The translations under genes were made by a program, and so were the position numbers. This document shows, piece after piece, positions 20,630 through 30,257 of a stretch of DNA of 64,000 bases. Origin of the DNA: Niebla homalea. Taxonomy: Eukaryota; Ascomycota; Lecanoromycetes; Lecanorales; Ramalinaceae. The DNA lies in NCBI GenBank assembly GCA_019925105.1, contig JAHGAU010000012.1, positions 992,001 to 1,056,000 of the forward strand, given 5' to 3'. Each line of letters begins with the position of its first letter. Positions within the stretch are counted from its first letter, which is position 1. The notes under the pieces were generated by a model. It had not been told where the DNA came from. It saw only the letters and a list, made by a program, of their open reading frames with translations, and did not search any database.

Positions 20630-22402
20630 TCATCTCTTGATGCCGACTATGACCAAGTTTCGGGGGCTCTGAGCGTACTCAAGAACAGGCTCGACCCAGC
20701 AATCCTTGACCTCCTGTCTCTCCTTCAGGTAGAGCCATCGGTCGACCACCATTGTTGATTCAACGACGGTAGCACTAAAAGCCATCAGGCTCCAGATAAT
20801 ACACAACTGTTTCTTCTCGTCCGAGTACCTTTTCTCATAAGCCTCTATGTCCTTGTCTGTCAATTCTTTCGCTGCTTCGGTGAACCGATCTCCTTCACCC
20901 AGATCTTCTGTCAGCTTCTTCACGGCACCACGCACGTATGCCGTAAAGGAACGGTAACAGGCCTTACGCAACGAGCCGATGGTGATGACGTTGTATGATC
21001 CGGTGCACTCATGAGCCTGACTACACGCTTGGCGTCCCGGCTTGGCCTGATGAGACTTTCCCACAAGTCCACGATCCAGGAAGATTCTTTGCAGCAGCGC
21101 TCGGTAGAAGTGTCGGGTGAAGAAGGATTCACATTCCCCTGGTGTCCAATTTTCAGGAGCTTGACAGGCCATCATGCGGGCTGTGATGTTCAATCGCACG
21201 CCTTGGCCGCCGGAGTGTTTGTATGTGGCCAGCCGCTCAGACATCGGGAAGCCTTGCGGATCATACTCATTGCCCGTCTTCTCAAGCCGCGAATTTGGCG
21301 GGCGAAGCGACGGTAACTTGGATGTAGGTGGTCCAAGCCTTTCGGTAACAAGGTTGTAGCAGCAACCTACCATGGCCACGGCCTTGACAGACGCATTCTG
21401 AATCAGGGAGCGGATGCCATGGTGCAAAAGATTGCCGCACGAATGGAGGGACACAACGAGAAGATTGAGCTCTGCCTGGAACGATGGAAGCGAACGAGAT
21501 CTCATTGTGTGCGTGATTTTGGAAAGGTCCCCATCTCCGATCATGATCTCAATATACTCGACACTGCCAGCCCTCGCCTGACTACCCGCCTCAGCTAGAA
21601 CACCTCCCACGCGGGTAGACAAGGGTTTTGGCTCTGGTGGCAGATCGGTCTGCTCAACCCCACTACGATACTGCTTCTTATTACGCATCCGCTTCTCCTT
21701 GTCCACCAGCTTGGCTGTGACATCCATCGTCTTTGCACCATCAATATTATGCTGCCGGCTCTCTAGTGCAATAACCGACTTGTTGAATGGCGGGCTTGCC
21801 AATGTACGACCAAGATAGTTTTGTCCCGACCCAAAGTCGACAACATGGGAAATTTCGTGACCGTTCGACTGGGCGAGCGATTCGGTCAATTCCTCGATGT
21901 ACCTTGAGAAGTTCCAGACCTCATGGATCTTCTTCGGCTTCATACCGACCGCTACGTGGCGAGGCATAGTTGGTGACACGCTCCCCATGTCACGCATGGC
22001 AAAGCCCCTGTTCAAAGAATGCTTGCGAATGGTCAGGACATAAGTAAGGAGGCTGGCTGGCGGACTAGGAAGCCCACGCCACAGCGGAGGTGCAGAATCA
22101 TACAGTGGGCTATTCCCATAATCCAAGGTGGCGTGTTGGAGGTTCTCCAAGATATCCTGGTCTTCACGCAGAAACAGGTCCAGCAGGGCATCAATATCAT
22201 GCAGATCAAACCATTTCCGCCACTCCAGCGGCAATATCGTGCAATAGTAATTGGGCTCTACGGTCAGAAAGTCTAGAAGATGTACGCCACCACAAAGCGT
22301 CTGGAATAGTTGGTCAGATGTGACAAAGTTGAGTAAAGACTCCACGAATTCTTGTGAATTCTCGAAGGACGGGTTAATTGGTAGAGAATGCATTGGTCGC
22401 AT
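20630..22402 (-). CDS. METTL25-type SAM-dependent methyltransferase domain protein
   Basis: Predicted methyltransferase of the METTL25/RRNAD1 group (Methyltransf_32). I use the ATG at 22402 (MRPMHSLPINPSF); the frame is open further 5' only to a GTG, so a short upstream exon remains possible. The product is 590 residues. The N-terminal region carries VHLLDFLTVEPNYYCTILPL, as in METTL25. The SAM-binding motif I is HVVDFGSGQNYLGRTLA (residues about 186-202), followed by IALESRQHNI. Later come the group signature VSLHSCGNLLHHGIRSL and AMVGCCYN, and a C-terminal helical region ending VVDRWLYLKE...NLVIVGIKR. Relatives are thought to modify rRNA or a ribosome-linked target, without firm proof for fungi. 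The upstream gene is divergent, sharing about 250 bp. Confidence 0.85.
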   Translation of the reverse strand: MRPMHSLPINPSFENSQEFVESLLNFVTSDQLFQTLCGGVHLLDFLTVEPNYYCTILPLEWRKWFDLHDIDALLDLFLREDQDILENLQHATLDYGNSPLYDSAPPLWRGLPSPPASLLTYVLTIRKHSLNRGFAMRDMGSVSPTMPRHVAVGMKPKKIHEVWNFSRYIEELTESLAQSNGHEISHVVDFGSGQNYLGRTLASPPFNKSVIALESRQHNIDGAKTMDVTAKLVDKEKRMRNKKQYRSGVEQTDLPPEPKPLSTRVGGVLAEAGSQARAGSVEYIEIMIGDGDLSKITHTMRSRSLPSFQAELNLLVVSLHSCGNLLHHGIRSLIQNASVKAVAMVGCCYNLVTERLGPPTSKLPSLRPPNSRLEKTGNEYDPQGFPMSERLATYKHSGGQGVRLNITARMMACQAPENWTPGECESFFTRHFYRALLQRIFLDRGLVGKSHQAKPGRQACSQAHECTGSYNVITIGSLRKACYRSFTAYVRGAVKKLTEDLGEGDRFTEAAKELTDKDIEAYEKRYSDEKKQLCIIWSLMAFSATVVESTMVVDRWLYLKERQEVKDCWVEPVLEYAQSPRNLVIVGIKR

Positions 22403-22648
22403 ATTTGTAGTGTAACCGAGATGAGCATAAACACTGCAGAGCACGGGAACCCTGAAAGTCGAGTGGCGAGATTGGGACCAGATCTCACCTTTGGTAGTGC
22501 ATTAATCTTCGTGATGAAAACGTGATGATTGAAGGAACCGATTATTCTCCCGGTGGTTTCATTACGATGCTAGCTTCGTTTTATAAGACACCATTACTGA
22601 CAGACCCATAGAAATACTCTTCCCAGCTCCTCCATCTGGTTTTCTTGC
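22403..22648. promoter_or_regulatory. Shared divergent promoter region
   Basis: This 246-bp gap lies between the methyltransferase start (minus) and the start of the next gene (plus); both promoters must lie here or within the flanking genes. No core element is obvious by eye. Confidence 0.4.
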
Positions 22649-23482
22649 ATGGACACTGCACAAATGGCGAATTTCAGATCGGCATTTGATAAAATCAGAA
22701 GGCAGATCATAAGCCGCAGGAATCTGTCAGGCCTGCTTCAGATGCAAGGTAAAGTTCCTTTTTCAGAGCCTGTACATGACGAACAGGACCGTTATGGCCC
22801 CTGCTATGTTCTATGGAAGAGCAACATTTTGGCCGTCGTTTGGCTCGAGGATGTTCTAGCTCTGCATGGGAGTGAGTTTCAGTGTGAAAATCTCGATTTA
22901 CATCTGCTGGTAGAAGACCCGCTGGAGGCAGCAAAGGCCCTGAGGTTGGCTGGCTACGAGGATACACTCACCAATGTCAGATTCGAGGATGATCCCGAAT
23001 TCTTCGAACGAGGCAAGCGGCTGAGTCGACCCGGAGCGGTCAAAGAGAAGACCTGCGTTGTCTTGTTGCCTACCAAAGATTGGCACTACGATTTGGACGT
23101 ATGCGTGGAGGGTTTTCTCCCCCCACTCCATGACTTTTTGGACTCAATGATGGAATTTTGGCTGAATATTACTTCTCGGGATTACGAAGATCGCTTGCTC
23201 TTTGCCTTGTACATTGGGCGCCTGATCCGTTACTGTTATAATCTGAAAGACGAAGAGGGTGAGGTTGTACAAGATCCAAATTATTCAAGAAAATTACAGC
23301 CATCTCATCGGGAACTACATTACGATATCGTCTCGAATGAACCCAAAACTGAGAGCTTCACTGTCACCAACCGCCACCGATATCATGTGCGGAGAAGTAA
23401 TGACATCCGCAATGGTCTCTTCTCACCTCGACCCTATCAAAAGGGCGACTATCGCCCTGCGCTTACGGCCGTTCTCGAGTGA
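22649..23482 (+). CDS. Hypothetical protein with degenerate nucleotidyltransferase-like fold
   Basis: Uninterrupted 277-codon frame from ATG 22649. No named family is recognised. Residues 65-90 (VVWLEDVLALHGSEF...LDLHLLVED) can be laid over the start of a nucleotidyltransferase fold, where active relatives have GG-A-hG-R-T-D-D/hD and then a hydrophobic strand. Here the glycine pair and the Asp-x-Asp pair are not intact (W-L-E and L-D-L-H). A second strand pair (WHYDLDVCVEGFL, about 140-155) could hold the third acidic position. The rest is helical and ends in a basic Arg/His-rich tail. I infer an inactive or altered relative of the intact gene at 25404. The phosphoesterase gene is convergent, 92 bp away. 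Confidence 0.55.
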   Translation: MDTAQMANFRSAFDKIRRQIISRRNLSGLLQMQGKVPFSEPVHDEQDRYGPCYVLWKSNILAVVWLEDVLALHGSEFQCENLDLHLLVEDPLEAAKALRLAGYEDTLTNVRFEDDPEFFERGKRLSRPGAVKEKTCVVLLPTKDWHYDLDVCVEGFLPPLHDFLDSMMEFWLNITSRDYEDRLLFALYIGRLIRYCYNLKDEEGEVVQDPNYSRKLQPSHRELHYDIVSNEPKTESFTVTNRHRYHVRRSNDIRNGLFSPRPYQKGDYRPALTAVLE

Positions 23483-23574
23483 CAAGGTATTCGAAGGATC
23501 AGTCCATTTCAACCCTCATTCGGCTTTCCTCAACCAACCAAGAGTTGCCTACAGCATCAACTCAGATGTTTTCA

Positions 23575-24492
23575 TCAGATTATCGTACAATCTGTTTGCC
23601 TAACCTTCCTTCGATCTGTATGCAGCTCCATCCGCGTTGCTTCACTCTTCAAGATTTGGCTGCTCTCAATCTCGACGATTTTGTTTCCAGAAAAAGTGAG
23701 CGACTCAGACTTTCGATGACCTTTTTGGTTAGCCACTACCCGTTTCCCCGTCTGTGGATCTACCAGATCGCAATTGAAGTGGGTATGCCCAAAAGCCCAG
23801 AGTCTGACTTGGGGGGCGATCCAGCATGGCTGATGGGAAAGATCAGTGGCGAACGCTGACCGTACCTGAGAATTGTCCTCAAGGTGTCTTGGGTCATTGG
23901 CCTCTGGGAGTAAGGTTGGGCTGTGGTGTGTAAAGACCACGATGGACCGATTTGGCTCCTTCTGAATGCATTGACGGATCTCAGAATTGAGCCACTGCAC
24001 GTTCGTCTGATGTGCGCAATTATGCGATTCTATCGTCCAATCTCCAATGTCTGAAAAGTCTGACACAAATTGCTCCACTGAAGCCTCTTGTTCACGAGCA
24101 ATGGAAGAAAATAAAGTACACCCGAGAACCGTCAGATCGTCTGAAAGATCATACCTCGTTTGATCCAGGAAAACAAATCTCCCTTGGATCGAGCTCTCGG
24201 TACTATGCCGTTGCTGCTCAACGTCTGCCTCGAAAGCCCGGACCTTCTCTTTGGCGACGGCAAAGGTTGCCCCGTAAGGCTCATGGTTTCCTAAGACATA
24301 CAGCAAGACCTCGAATTGTTGCAATTGGCGAGTCAGGAATTCGAAAAGCCGTGGGTCTGAAGTCTGTCCAACGTCTCCAAGCAAGGCCAAGCATGGACAC
24401 TCTGGCTGAATAACAAACTCTTCATACGAAGGTCTAGCCTTAGGAGTCTCTAGATGTAGGTCAGACATGATCTGAAACTGATATCTCGACAT
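23575..24492 (-). CDS. Calcineurin-like metallophosphoesterase
   Basis: Two-metal phosphoesterase of the calcineurin-like superfamily, 305 residues, single exon, start ATG 24492. All metal-binding blocks are visible in order: SDLHLE (Asp11, His13), LLGD (Asp40), VLGNHE (Asn69, His70), VVFTHHSP (catalytic-site His pair) and the final AFGHTHFN (GHxH). The arrangement is that of the small fungal Ser/Thr-phosphatase-like or phosphodiesterase-like proteins of unknown substrate. There is no signal peptide or membrane segment, so it is probably cytosolic. The C-terminal 50 residues after GKRVVANQKG are divergent. It lies between two nucleotidyltransferase-like genes; whether this is functional is unknown. 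Confidence 0.85.
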   Translation of the reverse strand: MSRYQFQIMSDLHLETPKARPSYEEFVIQPECPCLALLGDVGQTSDPRLFEFLTRQLQQFEVLLYVLGNHEPYGATFAVAKEKVRAFEADVEQQRHSTESSIQGRFVFLDQTRYDLSDDLTVLGCTLFSSIAREQEASVEQFVSDFSDIGDWTIESHNCAHQTNVQWLNSEIRQCIQKEPNRSIVVFTHHSPTLLPEANDPRHLEDNSQVRSAFATDLSHQPCWIAPQVRLWAFGHTHFNCDLVDPQTGKRVVANQKGHRKSESLTFSGNKIVEIESSQILKSEATRMELHTDRRKVRQTDCTII

Positions 24493-25403
24493 ATCGAATC
24501 ATGCAGTCCGATGGGCAAATGTTTGGTATTCTCAGTGGTGTCGCCTCTGATCGCTAAGAATAGGTTTCTTAATAGCGTTGTTGCAATTTAGCGTATTTGA
24601 GAAGCTTGCAAATGCTTGGCACAAATAAAATACCACATGTCTCCCAGGATTCTGTCAGCTACCACCTTATCAAGTAAGGAAGTATCAAGCGTCTTATACC
24701 GCCAACCCTAGGACCTTAATACATAGCCTTTGGGCGAAAAATAACTTAAATCGATTCATAATATCGTACATCCACTCAGTGATGCGATAGTGGAATTATA
24801 CGTATAGCAATGGACGTTACGCAGGTTTTCATCAGGTGGATAGGTGTGGATGTTTTTTTTGTGCCAGGCAAGCTTCTCAAATACGCTAATTCTCAAATAT
24901 GCTATTTACGGAAGCGCCCGGCAAAGACAGTATCCTGAGGCCGTCCTGAGGCCGTCCTGACGCAAATCCTTCTTCTTTGCAAGGTCTTGGGCTAAGCACC
25001 ATTTCATTTGATCAGCGGTGCTGCCCTTCGATCATGGCGTTTGCAAAGGCTCTGTCTTAACTCTGCATGTCAGAGAGTCTGCTCGCGGCTAGAATTGTCT
25101 GGCTCCTGATACGCTTATGGCCTTATTCCGGCTCCGCCACAGTGCATACTCTTCAGTGAGGCTATGAGATACAAATGTTGCCGCCCGTCGTGTCTCAAGG
25201 CCAGCCAATTGGACGCCTTCCGACGCCAGAAGCTTTCAGAGTTCTTTGCATGAGCTCGGAATCAGGGTTTTCTGACTTGCATATATTGAACATGTTGCGT
25301 TCGCATTCTACCTTTTCTCCTTTGAATATATCTTCTCACTACCGCATACTAGACACATTGACAGTTTCCTAAGCGCACACACATTGCAAGAGCTAGTTTC
25401 CTT
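24493..25403. other. AT-rich intergenic region containing a MITE-like element
   Basis: No gene is seen. It contains the inverted-repeat element at 24588-24889 (listed separately) and, just after it, a degenerate copy of the arm (TTCTCAAATATGCTATT, about 24890-24906) and a small tandem repeat of CCTGAGGCCGT at about 24933-24958. Confidence 0.6.
24588..24889. mobile_element. Non-autonomous TIR element (MITE-like), about 300 bp
   Basis: The left arm 24588-24609 (TTAGCGTATTTGAGAAGCTTGC) and the right arm 24868-24889 are perfect reverse complements over 22 bp. The symmetry continues inward after an 8-base interruption: GGCACAAA at 24618-24625 pairs with TTTGTGCC at 24858-24865. If the outer TA is the target duplication, the element is 24591-24886 with 19-bp arms flanked by TA, as in Tc1/mariner-type MITEs. 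The interior is AT-rich and has no open frame. I infer a short non-autonomous transposon; no transposase is in the window. Confidence 0.7.
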
Positions 25404-26228
25404 ATGGGCTGCGGATTTTCGAGGCATGAGAAAGCGGGTTCCCAGCAAGTGGGTCATGAACACCCCAGCAGACCAATTGAGTTGCCATCCCTGCCGGAGC
25501 GGACAGATGGTATCATGTCGGACCGTATCAGGTTTGATTTCATTTCGGCCATCGATGCCGCTTTTGGCGAAATGGAGTACGGCATTATCGGTGGAGCGGC
25601 AATGGCGGAGCATGGAAATGATCGCGCCACTTCAGACGTTGATGTCGTCGTCCCACAAGATGTGTCTGAGGTTGTTGAGGGGCATCTGTTGTCTCGTGGC
25701 ATGGTTAGAACAGCTGGAGGAGGCCTTGGGTTCTTAGCACGCCTTCTTCCGGCTTTGCCACTTCGCTGACCTTTGACATCCAGATATGTGGCTGCTGACA
25801 ACCACTGCTACGGCCTTGACGTCACTCTGGACCGGGATATCAGCCAAAGGTTTGAAGCACATCGCGACAGTCAGCGTGTAGGACAAAGTCGTGCCCGTGT
25901 CGTAGACATTGGCTATCTTCTGAACTCGAAAGCCTACAGCTACATGTCTCGTGTTGGCAACGATCGAGCGTTGAAGATGGCAACCGACGCCGAGGATATT
26001 CTTTTCCTCGTCCGAACTATGCGTAGGAATGGAGTATCAGCGCGCTCATTTAATTGCCGATGGGTCACGGACTACGACTTTTGGACTGCCTTCACCTCAG
26101 CGTATGAGGGTGCGGAGCGCGCACTGCAAGCACTTGGCCTGCAGAGAGACGCAACACCCAGTGCCAGTAATCGTGAAAGCAGACGCTCGAGCATAATAAG
26201 TTTCAGTGGGAGGAGCAGTGGAGGCTGA
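25404..26228 (+). CDS. Nucleotidyltransferase-fold protein with N-terminal lipidation motif
   Basis: Two exons, 25404-25729 and 25784-26228 (54-nt intron with donor GTTCTT), give 256 residues. Residues 58-83 read EYGIIGGAAMAEHG and then ATSDVDVVV: the GG loop, the HG and the Asp78-x-Asp80 pair of the nucleotidyltransferase superfamily, with a third acidic strand YGLDVTLD just after the intron. The remainder is helical (VVDIGYLLNSKAYSYM), as in fungal members of unknown function. The start MGCGFS fits N-myristoylation at Gly2 and palmitoylation at Cys3, so membrane attachment is predicted. The tail is Ser/Arg-rich. The natural substrate is unknown; nucleotide transfer is inferred from the motif only. 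The intron choice is forced by frame and restores the GLGYVAAD stretch. Confidence 0.72.
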
Positions 26229-26686
26229 AGCTCTGATGCAAATTCTCGTTCAGGGGGAAGGATCGGTCTCACTGCGAAGCCCCTGAAACTCTGATTGGTG
26301 ATTATCGTATGTATGATTTGCACCGATACTTGTTGCTGGGTCTTTGTCGCCGAGCAAGCAGCGCCTAGGGGATGGGACTGGCATATGATGGAAGATTTGA
26401 TATACAGATCGAGGTACTATAGCTGAGGTCAGCCAGAATAATAACAGATGAGGAACAATCCTTGACAAGGCGATAAAATTGATTATAACACGTTTAATAA
26501 GGTAGTAAAACCAGAACGGATTAATTTACGGTAATTTATAGCATCTCCAGGACGTAGCTTTTCTCTCCTCATCTGGACCTGGAAAGCTTGCTTTCCGTGC
26601 AGCGGTAAGTCGACATAATGCATGAGTGGTTCGAAATGATCCTTCCTTGATCACGGCGTTACGTACCGTCGTCCGCTGTTACGTCA
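26229..26686. other. Intergenic, AT-rich centre, promoter side of TLG1
   Basis: Sequence around 26460-26550 is AT-rich. No gene is seen. Confidence 0.45.
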
Positions 26687-27519
26687 ATGTCCATCCCCAA
26701 CCCCCCGGATCCTTTTCTTGGGGCGCAAGATGATGTCCTATCAGCTCTTCGGACCACCAAATCTCTCTCATCCTCCTACAAGCGAATCCGCTCCCTCGCA
26801 TCCTCCGGCACATCTCCCGAATTGATACAGGCGCGCCAGGAGCTCGAAGCTTCGCTGGCAGAGTTGAGTAACGATGTCCAGGATCTGGTCGACAGCGTCC
26901 GGGCGGTTGAAGGCGACCCTTTCAAGTTTGGTCTGGATGTTGAGGAAGTGGGGCGCAGGAGGCAGCTGGTGAAGAGCATTGGGGATGAGGTTGAGAACAT
27001 GCGAGATGATGTAAAGGCGCACGCTGCAAAAGGGGGAAAGGACACGGAGCGATCGAATGGATCGACCTTACCTGCGCCGTCTGAGTTTGATGATTTCGCC
27101 AATGGGAATGATGGGCGAGAAGGAGACGATGACTATGGCGCGTTCGAGCAGCAGCGCCAGGTGGAGATGATGCATGATCAGGATGAGCAATTGGATGGCG
27201 TCTACAAAACAGTGGGCAATCTACGCGCCCAGGCAGACACCATGGGAAGGGAGCTGGAAGAACAAGCCGGTATGCTTGATGATGTCGATAATGTCGCAGA
27301 TCGCGTGGGAGGGAAATTGAAGAATGGGATCAAGAAGGTGGGATGGGTGATTCAACATAATGAAGGTATCCATCCCCCCCTCGAAGCATGAGGATGGAAA
27401 TGTGGACCGGCGCAATGACAAGGTCAAGCTGACTGTTGCTAGATACCTGGTCAAGCTGCTGCATTGGCGTTCTCATCCTTGTGCTGATAATGCTCCTGGT
27501 GCTGGTCCTGCTGCTCTGA
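26687..27519 (+). CDS. TLG1: t-SNARE Tlg1 (syntaxin-6 type)
   Basis: Tail-anchored Qc-SNARE for traffic from endosomes to the late Golgi. Two exons, 26687-27365 and 27443-27519 (77-nt intron), give 251 residues. The N-terminal domain (DPFLGAQDDVLSALRTTKSL) is of the syntaxin-6 type. The acidic linker precedes the SNARE motif at about residues 158-220, beginning near QRQVEMMHDQDEQLDGVYKT; the zero-layer residue is the Gln in the stretch RELEEQAGML. Exon 2 encodes only the membrane anchor, a run of 20 or so hydrophobic residues (CIGVLILVLIMLLVLVLLL), and stops two bases later. Without the splice the protein would lack its anchor, which supports the intron. Identification by architecture is confident; separation from other Qc-SNAREs rests on the N-terminal domain. 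Confidence 0.85.
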
Positions 27520-28924
27520 AAGTACGGCAATGATGATTCCTTGCAATGTCTCGCCACCCTTTCAAGAGTATTCGATTGAGATCTTTCAGCAGTACCCATC
27601 CGCGTGAGGTACAGCCTGTCGAATTCATGCACATCCGAAGGATCCATGCTCCAGAATCTTGAAGGCCTGCATTGCCTATACTGTGGCTACTCTACCGGAA
27701 CTAGGATAGTCATGAGACATGAATGGTGGCAGCTGAGCTCGTAAGTATCTACACTCCCCTAGGTTCGTCACTCGCTCCCTTTTACACACTCATGTGAACT
27801 TCTTGTCCTTCCCTTCCTGAAGTTCGCAGGCCAATTCAGCTCACCGCCATCTTTGACCGTCCATGAGCCTAATCCTAACTTTACTCCGCTCTTATAGACT
27901 TGAGCGAAAAGGTTCAAGACCTTGTCCCTTCCTGACTCTGGCAAAGCTTGGTGCAGCCCCAGGGGTATGGTGCTTGATTCAGACCATGTCAAGCTATGCT
28001 GAAAGGTTGAAGCTGCATTGAATCTGAGCATGGGGAGGCGGCCCGCTGTGCGCCTATCAAAATGGCCAAGGGGCTACCTCCAAACGTGAAGATGTGATCA
28101 TCCACAGACGCCAGTATTCTCAAGGGGGAAATCTGCGAGGTTAGAGTGGTCCGTTGATTGGATGAGGCAAAAGTCTGAGCTCTGTTATGCTCCCTTCAAC
28201 CCTCCACGTAACTCCTCGGCGTCGCAGGGCGTTCACAGCCGTCGAGGGGTCTTGCTGGCTTGTAGGCGTAAGATCACTTCCTGCCTAAAGAGCAGGCTTG
28301 CTGCTTCTTACCCTGACTCAAGCTTGGATGGAGAGATATGGAATGGACTGGAAAAGCATTCAAGGTTGGCAAAGGCTGCGAGTTGACAGAGCCACGCTGC
28401 GCGATGGTGTGTGAGGTGAGCAGCTGCAAAGGGTCTGTATGTACCACGAATGAGAAGATCAAGTGCAAGAGAAATAAGCGAGACGAGCCTCAAGTACACT
28501 GAATGACTGAATGACATTGTCGATGTGAGGACAGGGAGCAGTCTCACCAGTCAAGCTCTTGCTCTGCCATAAATCGCTAAAAAGAACCAGCACTGCTACG
28601 AGTGTCTCCTCCGGAGCCCACAGGATTAGGACTTGTTGCAAGCCATCAAGCACGGAGAGCAGTCTTTTCGAAGGCTGCGTATCATTGCTTCGCGGCGGCA
28701 CTATTCCCTTCCGCTTCGAGGATCTGAAGTCGTGGCGATAGAAATGCGAGTAAGATTCTCTCTTATATAGCCCAACGAGGTGACGCTCTGCAACGAACAT
28801 CGAATTGCATTGAGTAGCTCTCCACCTACCTCCGGAAATTGCGGCGGTGTGGAACTCGCAGTACAGTAGCCCATTGGAGAAAACCCCCATGCTTCTCACT
28901 CTGCACGTGTGGCTGGGCCATCCC
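27520..28924. other. Convergent intergenic stretch, 1.4 kb, no convincing gene
   Basis: Frames such as 28459-28899 (minus, 146 codons) have no domain, no codon-use support and no splice partners. Nothing RNA-like was recognised. Confidence 0.45.
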
Positions 28925-29824
28925 CTAAGCAGCCGTAGCCGTAGACTTCTCCCTCAACCGCACCACCGCCTCCCGTGCGACCTGATTGATCATCCGGAAC
29001 CGATCCGGCCCCAGCTTCACGCCCCCATACCACCGCCCCACCACCACCAGCACATCCCACACATCCATCAGCTGTAGCAGGTGTAGCAACCTGGCCCCCG
29101 CCGCCGCCTCCCCATCGTCGTCGCAGTCCTGGTACGTGAGGGCCGCGTTCCGGATGCGGTACGCCGTCATGACGTGCGTCGCTCTGGCGGTCTTCTTGTC
29201 CGTGGATCGGAGGTGTGCGAGGGCGTGACGGGCGTCGGCGGGGCAGTGGACGGCGGTGGCGCGGGCGAGGAAGGTCGATTTCTTCTCGATGAGCGGGTGC
29301 GAGGTGTGCCATGTCGGCGGGGCTGGAGAAGCTGGCGGGCCATTCGGCGGGAGTGGTGATGATGAAGATAATGATGATGATAATGATGAAGGTAGTGGTG
29401 TGTCCCTTGGCCTCAGATCGGGCTGCTGCTCTGCAGTACTACCAGTACGTTGCCCCTCGTCTTGAGATGCTGCTGCCGCTGCTGCTGCAGCAGCGGAGTC
29501 ATCCTCTCGGGACAGACATTCTTCAAGCTCCTGAAGGAGATCGAACAGGCAGACGGCGCCGGGCTGGAAGACGGAGTGGAGCGCTTCGTCGACGAGACCG
29601 AGGACGTGGGAGCCGTATCCCTTGCGTGTGCTCGCGCCAGTGCTCTCTACGCCCCGCGTCTGAGGGGCGTCGGCGGGGTAGGTGCTGGGGAACTGCAGGC
29701 GGACGGAAACGGCGTTGTTGGGGATGGAGAGGATGTAGATGTTCTGCTCGGGGGTCTGCCGGATGGTGCGCTCGTCGTATATGGCTCTGATGGCTTCAAT
29801 CTCGTTCTCCAGATCCTCGGACAT
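28925..29824 (-). CDS. YIH1: IMPACT/Yih1 homologue (RWD plus UPF0029)
   Basis: Regulator of translation that in yeast and mammals binds Gcn1 and restrains Gcn2 activation. The single-exon frame from ATG 29824 encodes 299 residues, close to mammalian IMPACT. Residues 1-105 are an RWD domain (MSEDLENEIEAIRAIYDE ... IYILSIPNN ... LQFPSTYPADAPQ). A low-complexity linker follows with a run of nine alanines and many Ser/Pro, 50-60 residues long. Residues about 170-299 are the ancient UPF0029/IMPACT domain: KKSTFLARATAVHCPADARHALAHL and the signature VVVGRWYGGVKLGPDRF with RMINQVAREA. The alanine run is encoded by GCTGCTGCAGCAG-type DNA and may vary in length. It lies downstream of TRA1 on the same strand, 0.4 kb away. 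Confidence 0.87.
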   Translation of the reverse strand: MSEDLENEIEAIRAIYDERTIRQTPEQNIYILSIPNNAVSVRLQFPSTYPADAPQTRGVESTGASTRKGYGSHVLGLVDEALHSVFQPGAVCLFDLLQELEECLSREDDSAAAAAAAAASQDEGQRTGSTAEQQPDLRPRDTPLPSSLSSSLSSSSPLPPNGPPASPAPPTWHTSHPLIEKKSTFLARATAVHCPADARHALAHLRSTDKKTARATHVMTAYRIRNAALTYQDCDDDGEAAAGARLLHLLQLMDVWDVLVVVGRWYGGVKLGPDRFRMINQVAREAVVRLREKSTATAA

Positions 29825-30257
29825 TGTGTGCGGATTTGATCACGTTGTACGGATCTCCATGCCATGCCAGCTGCTCTTGCGACGGTACAGCGAGAACCCC
29901 AATGTTGTGTGTCACCATCGATTTCTGCTCAAATCAACGCTGGAGGGCATAGAGTTACTCCCAATCGAGAAGATTCAGTTGCTCCGGCGTCGGAGTGGGT
30001 AGTCAGATCTCGACCTGAGCGGCCGCAGTGAAATTTCAGTTTGCAATTGAAGCTTGAAGGTTAGAACATACTCGATTGAAACTACTACAAATGCTAGCCA
30101 TCTAGATATGCTACCGGGTTCTTGCACCATGCTTTAAGCCATCTACCTGTTCCCCTGACGCCTCGCTAAAAGTGTCTCATGATCTAATCAATAGAACCGC
30201 CCAAACGCCTTGCTGCAAATTGAAAAGGCCATCCATCTCAGCTGAACCACGAGCCAA
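29825..30257. other. Intergenic between TRA1 3' end and YIH1 start
   Basis: Probable promoter of the YIH1 homologue and terminator of TRA1. No gene is seen. Confidence 0.45.

Noticed and set aside
28459..28899. 146-codon minus-strand frame between TLG1 and YIH1
   Set aside because: No domain, no splice partner, composition typical of chance.
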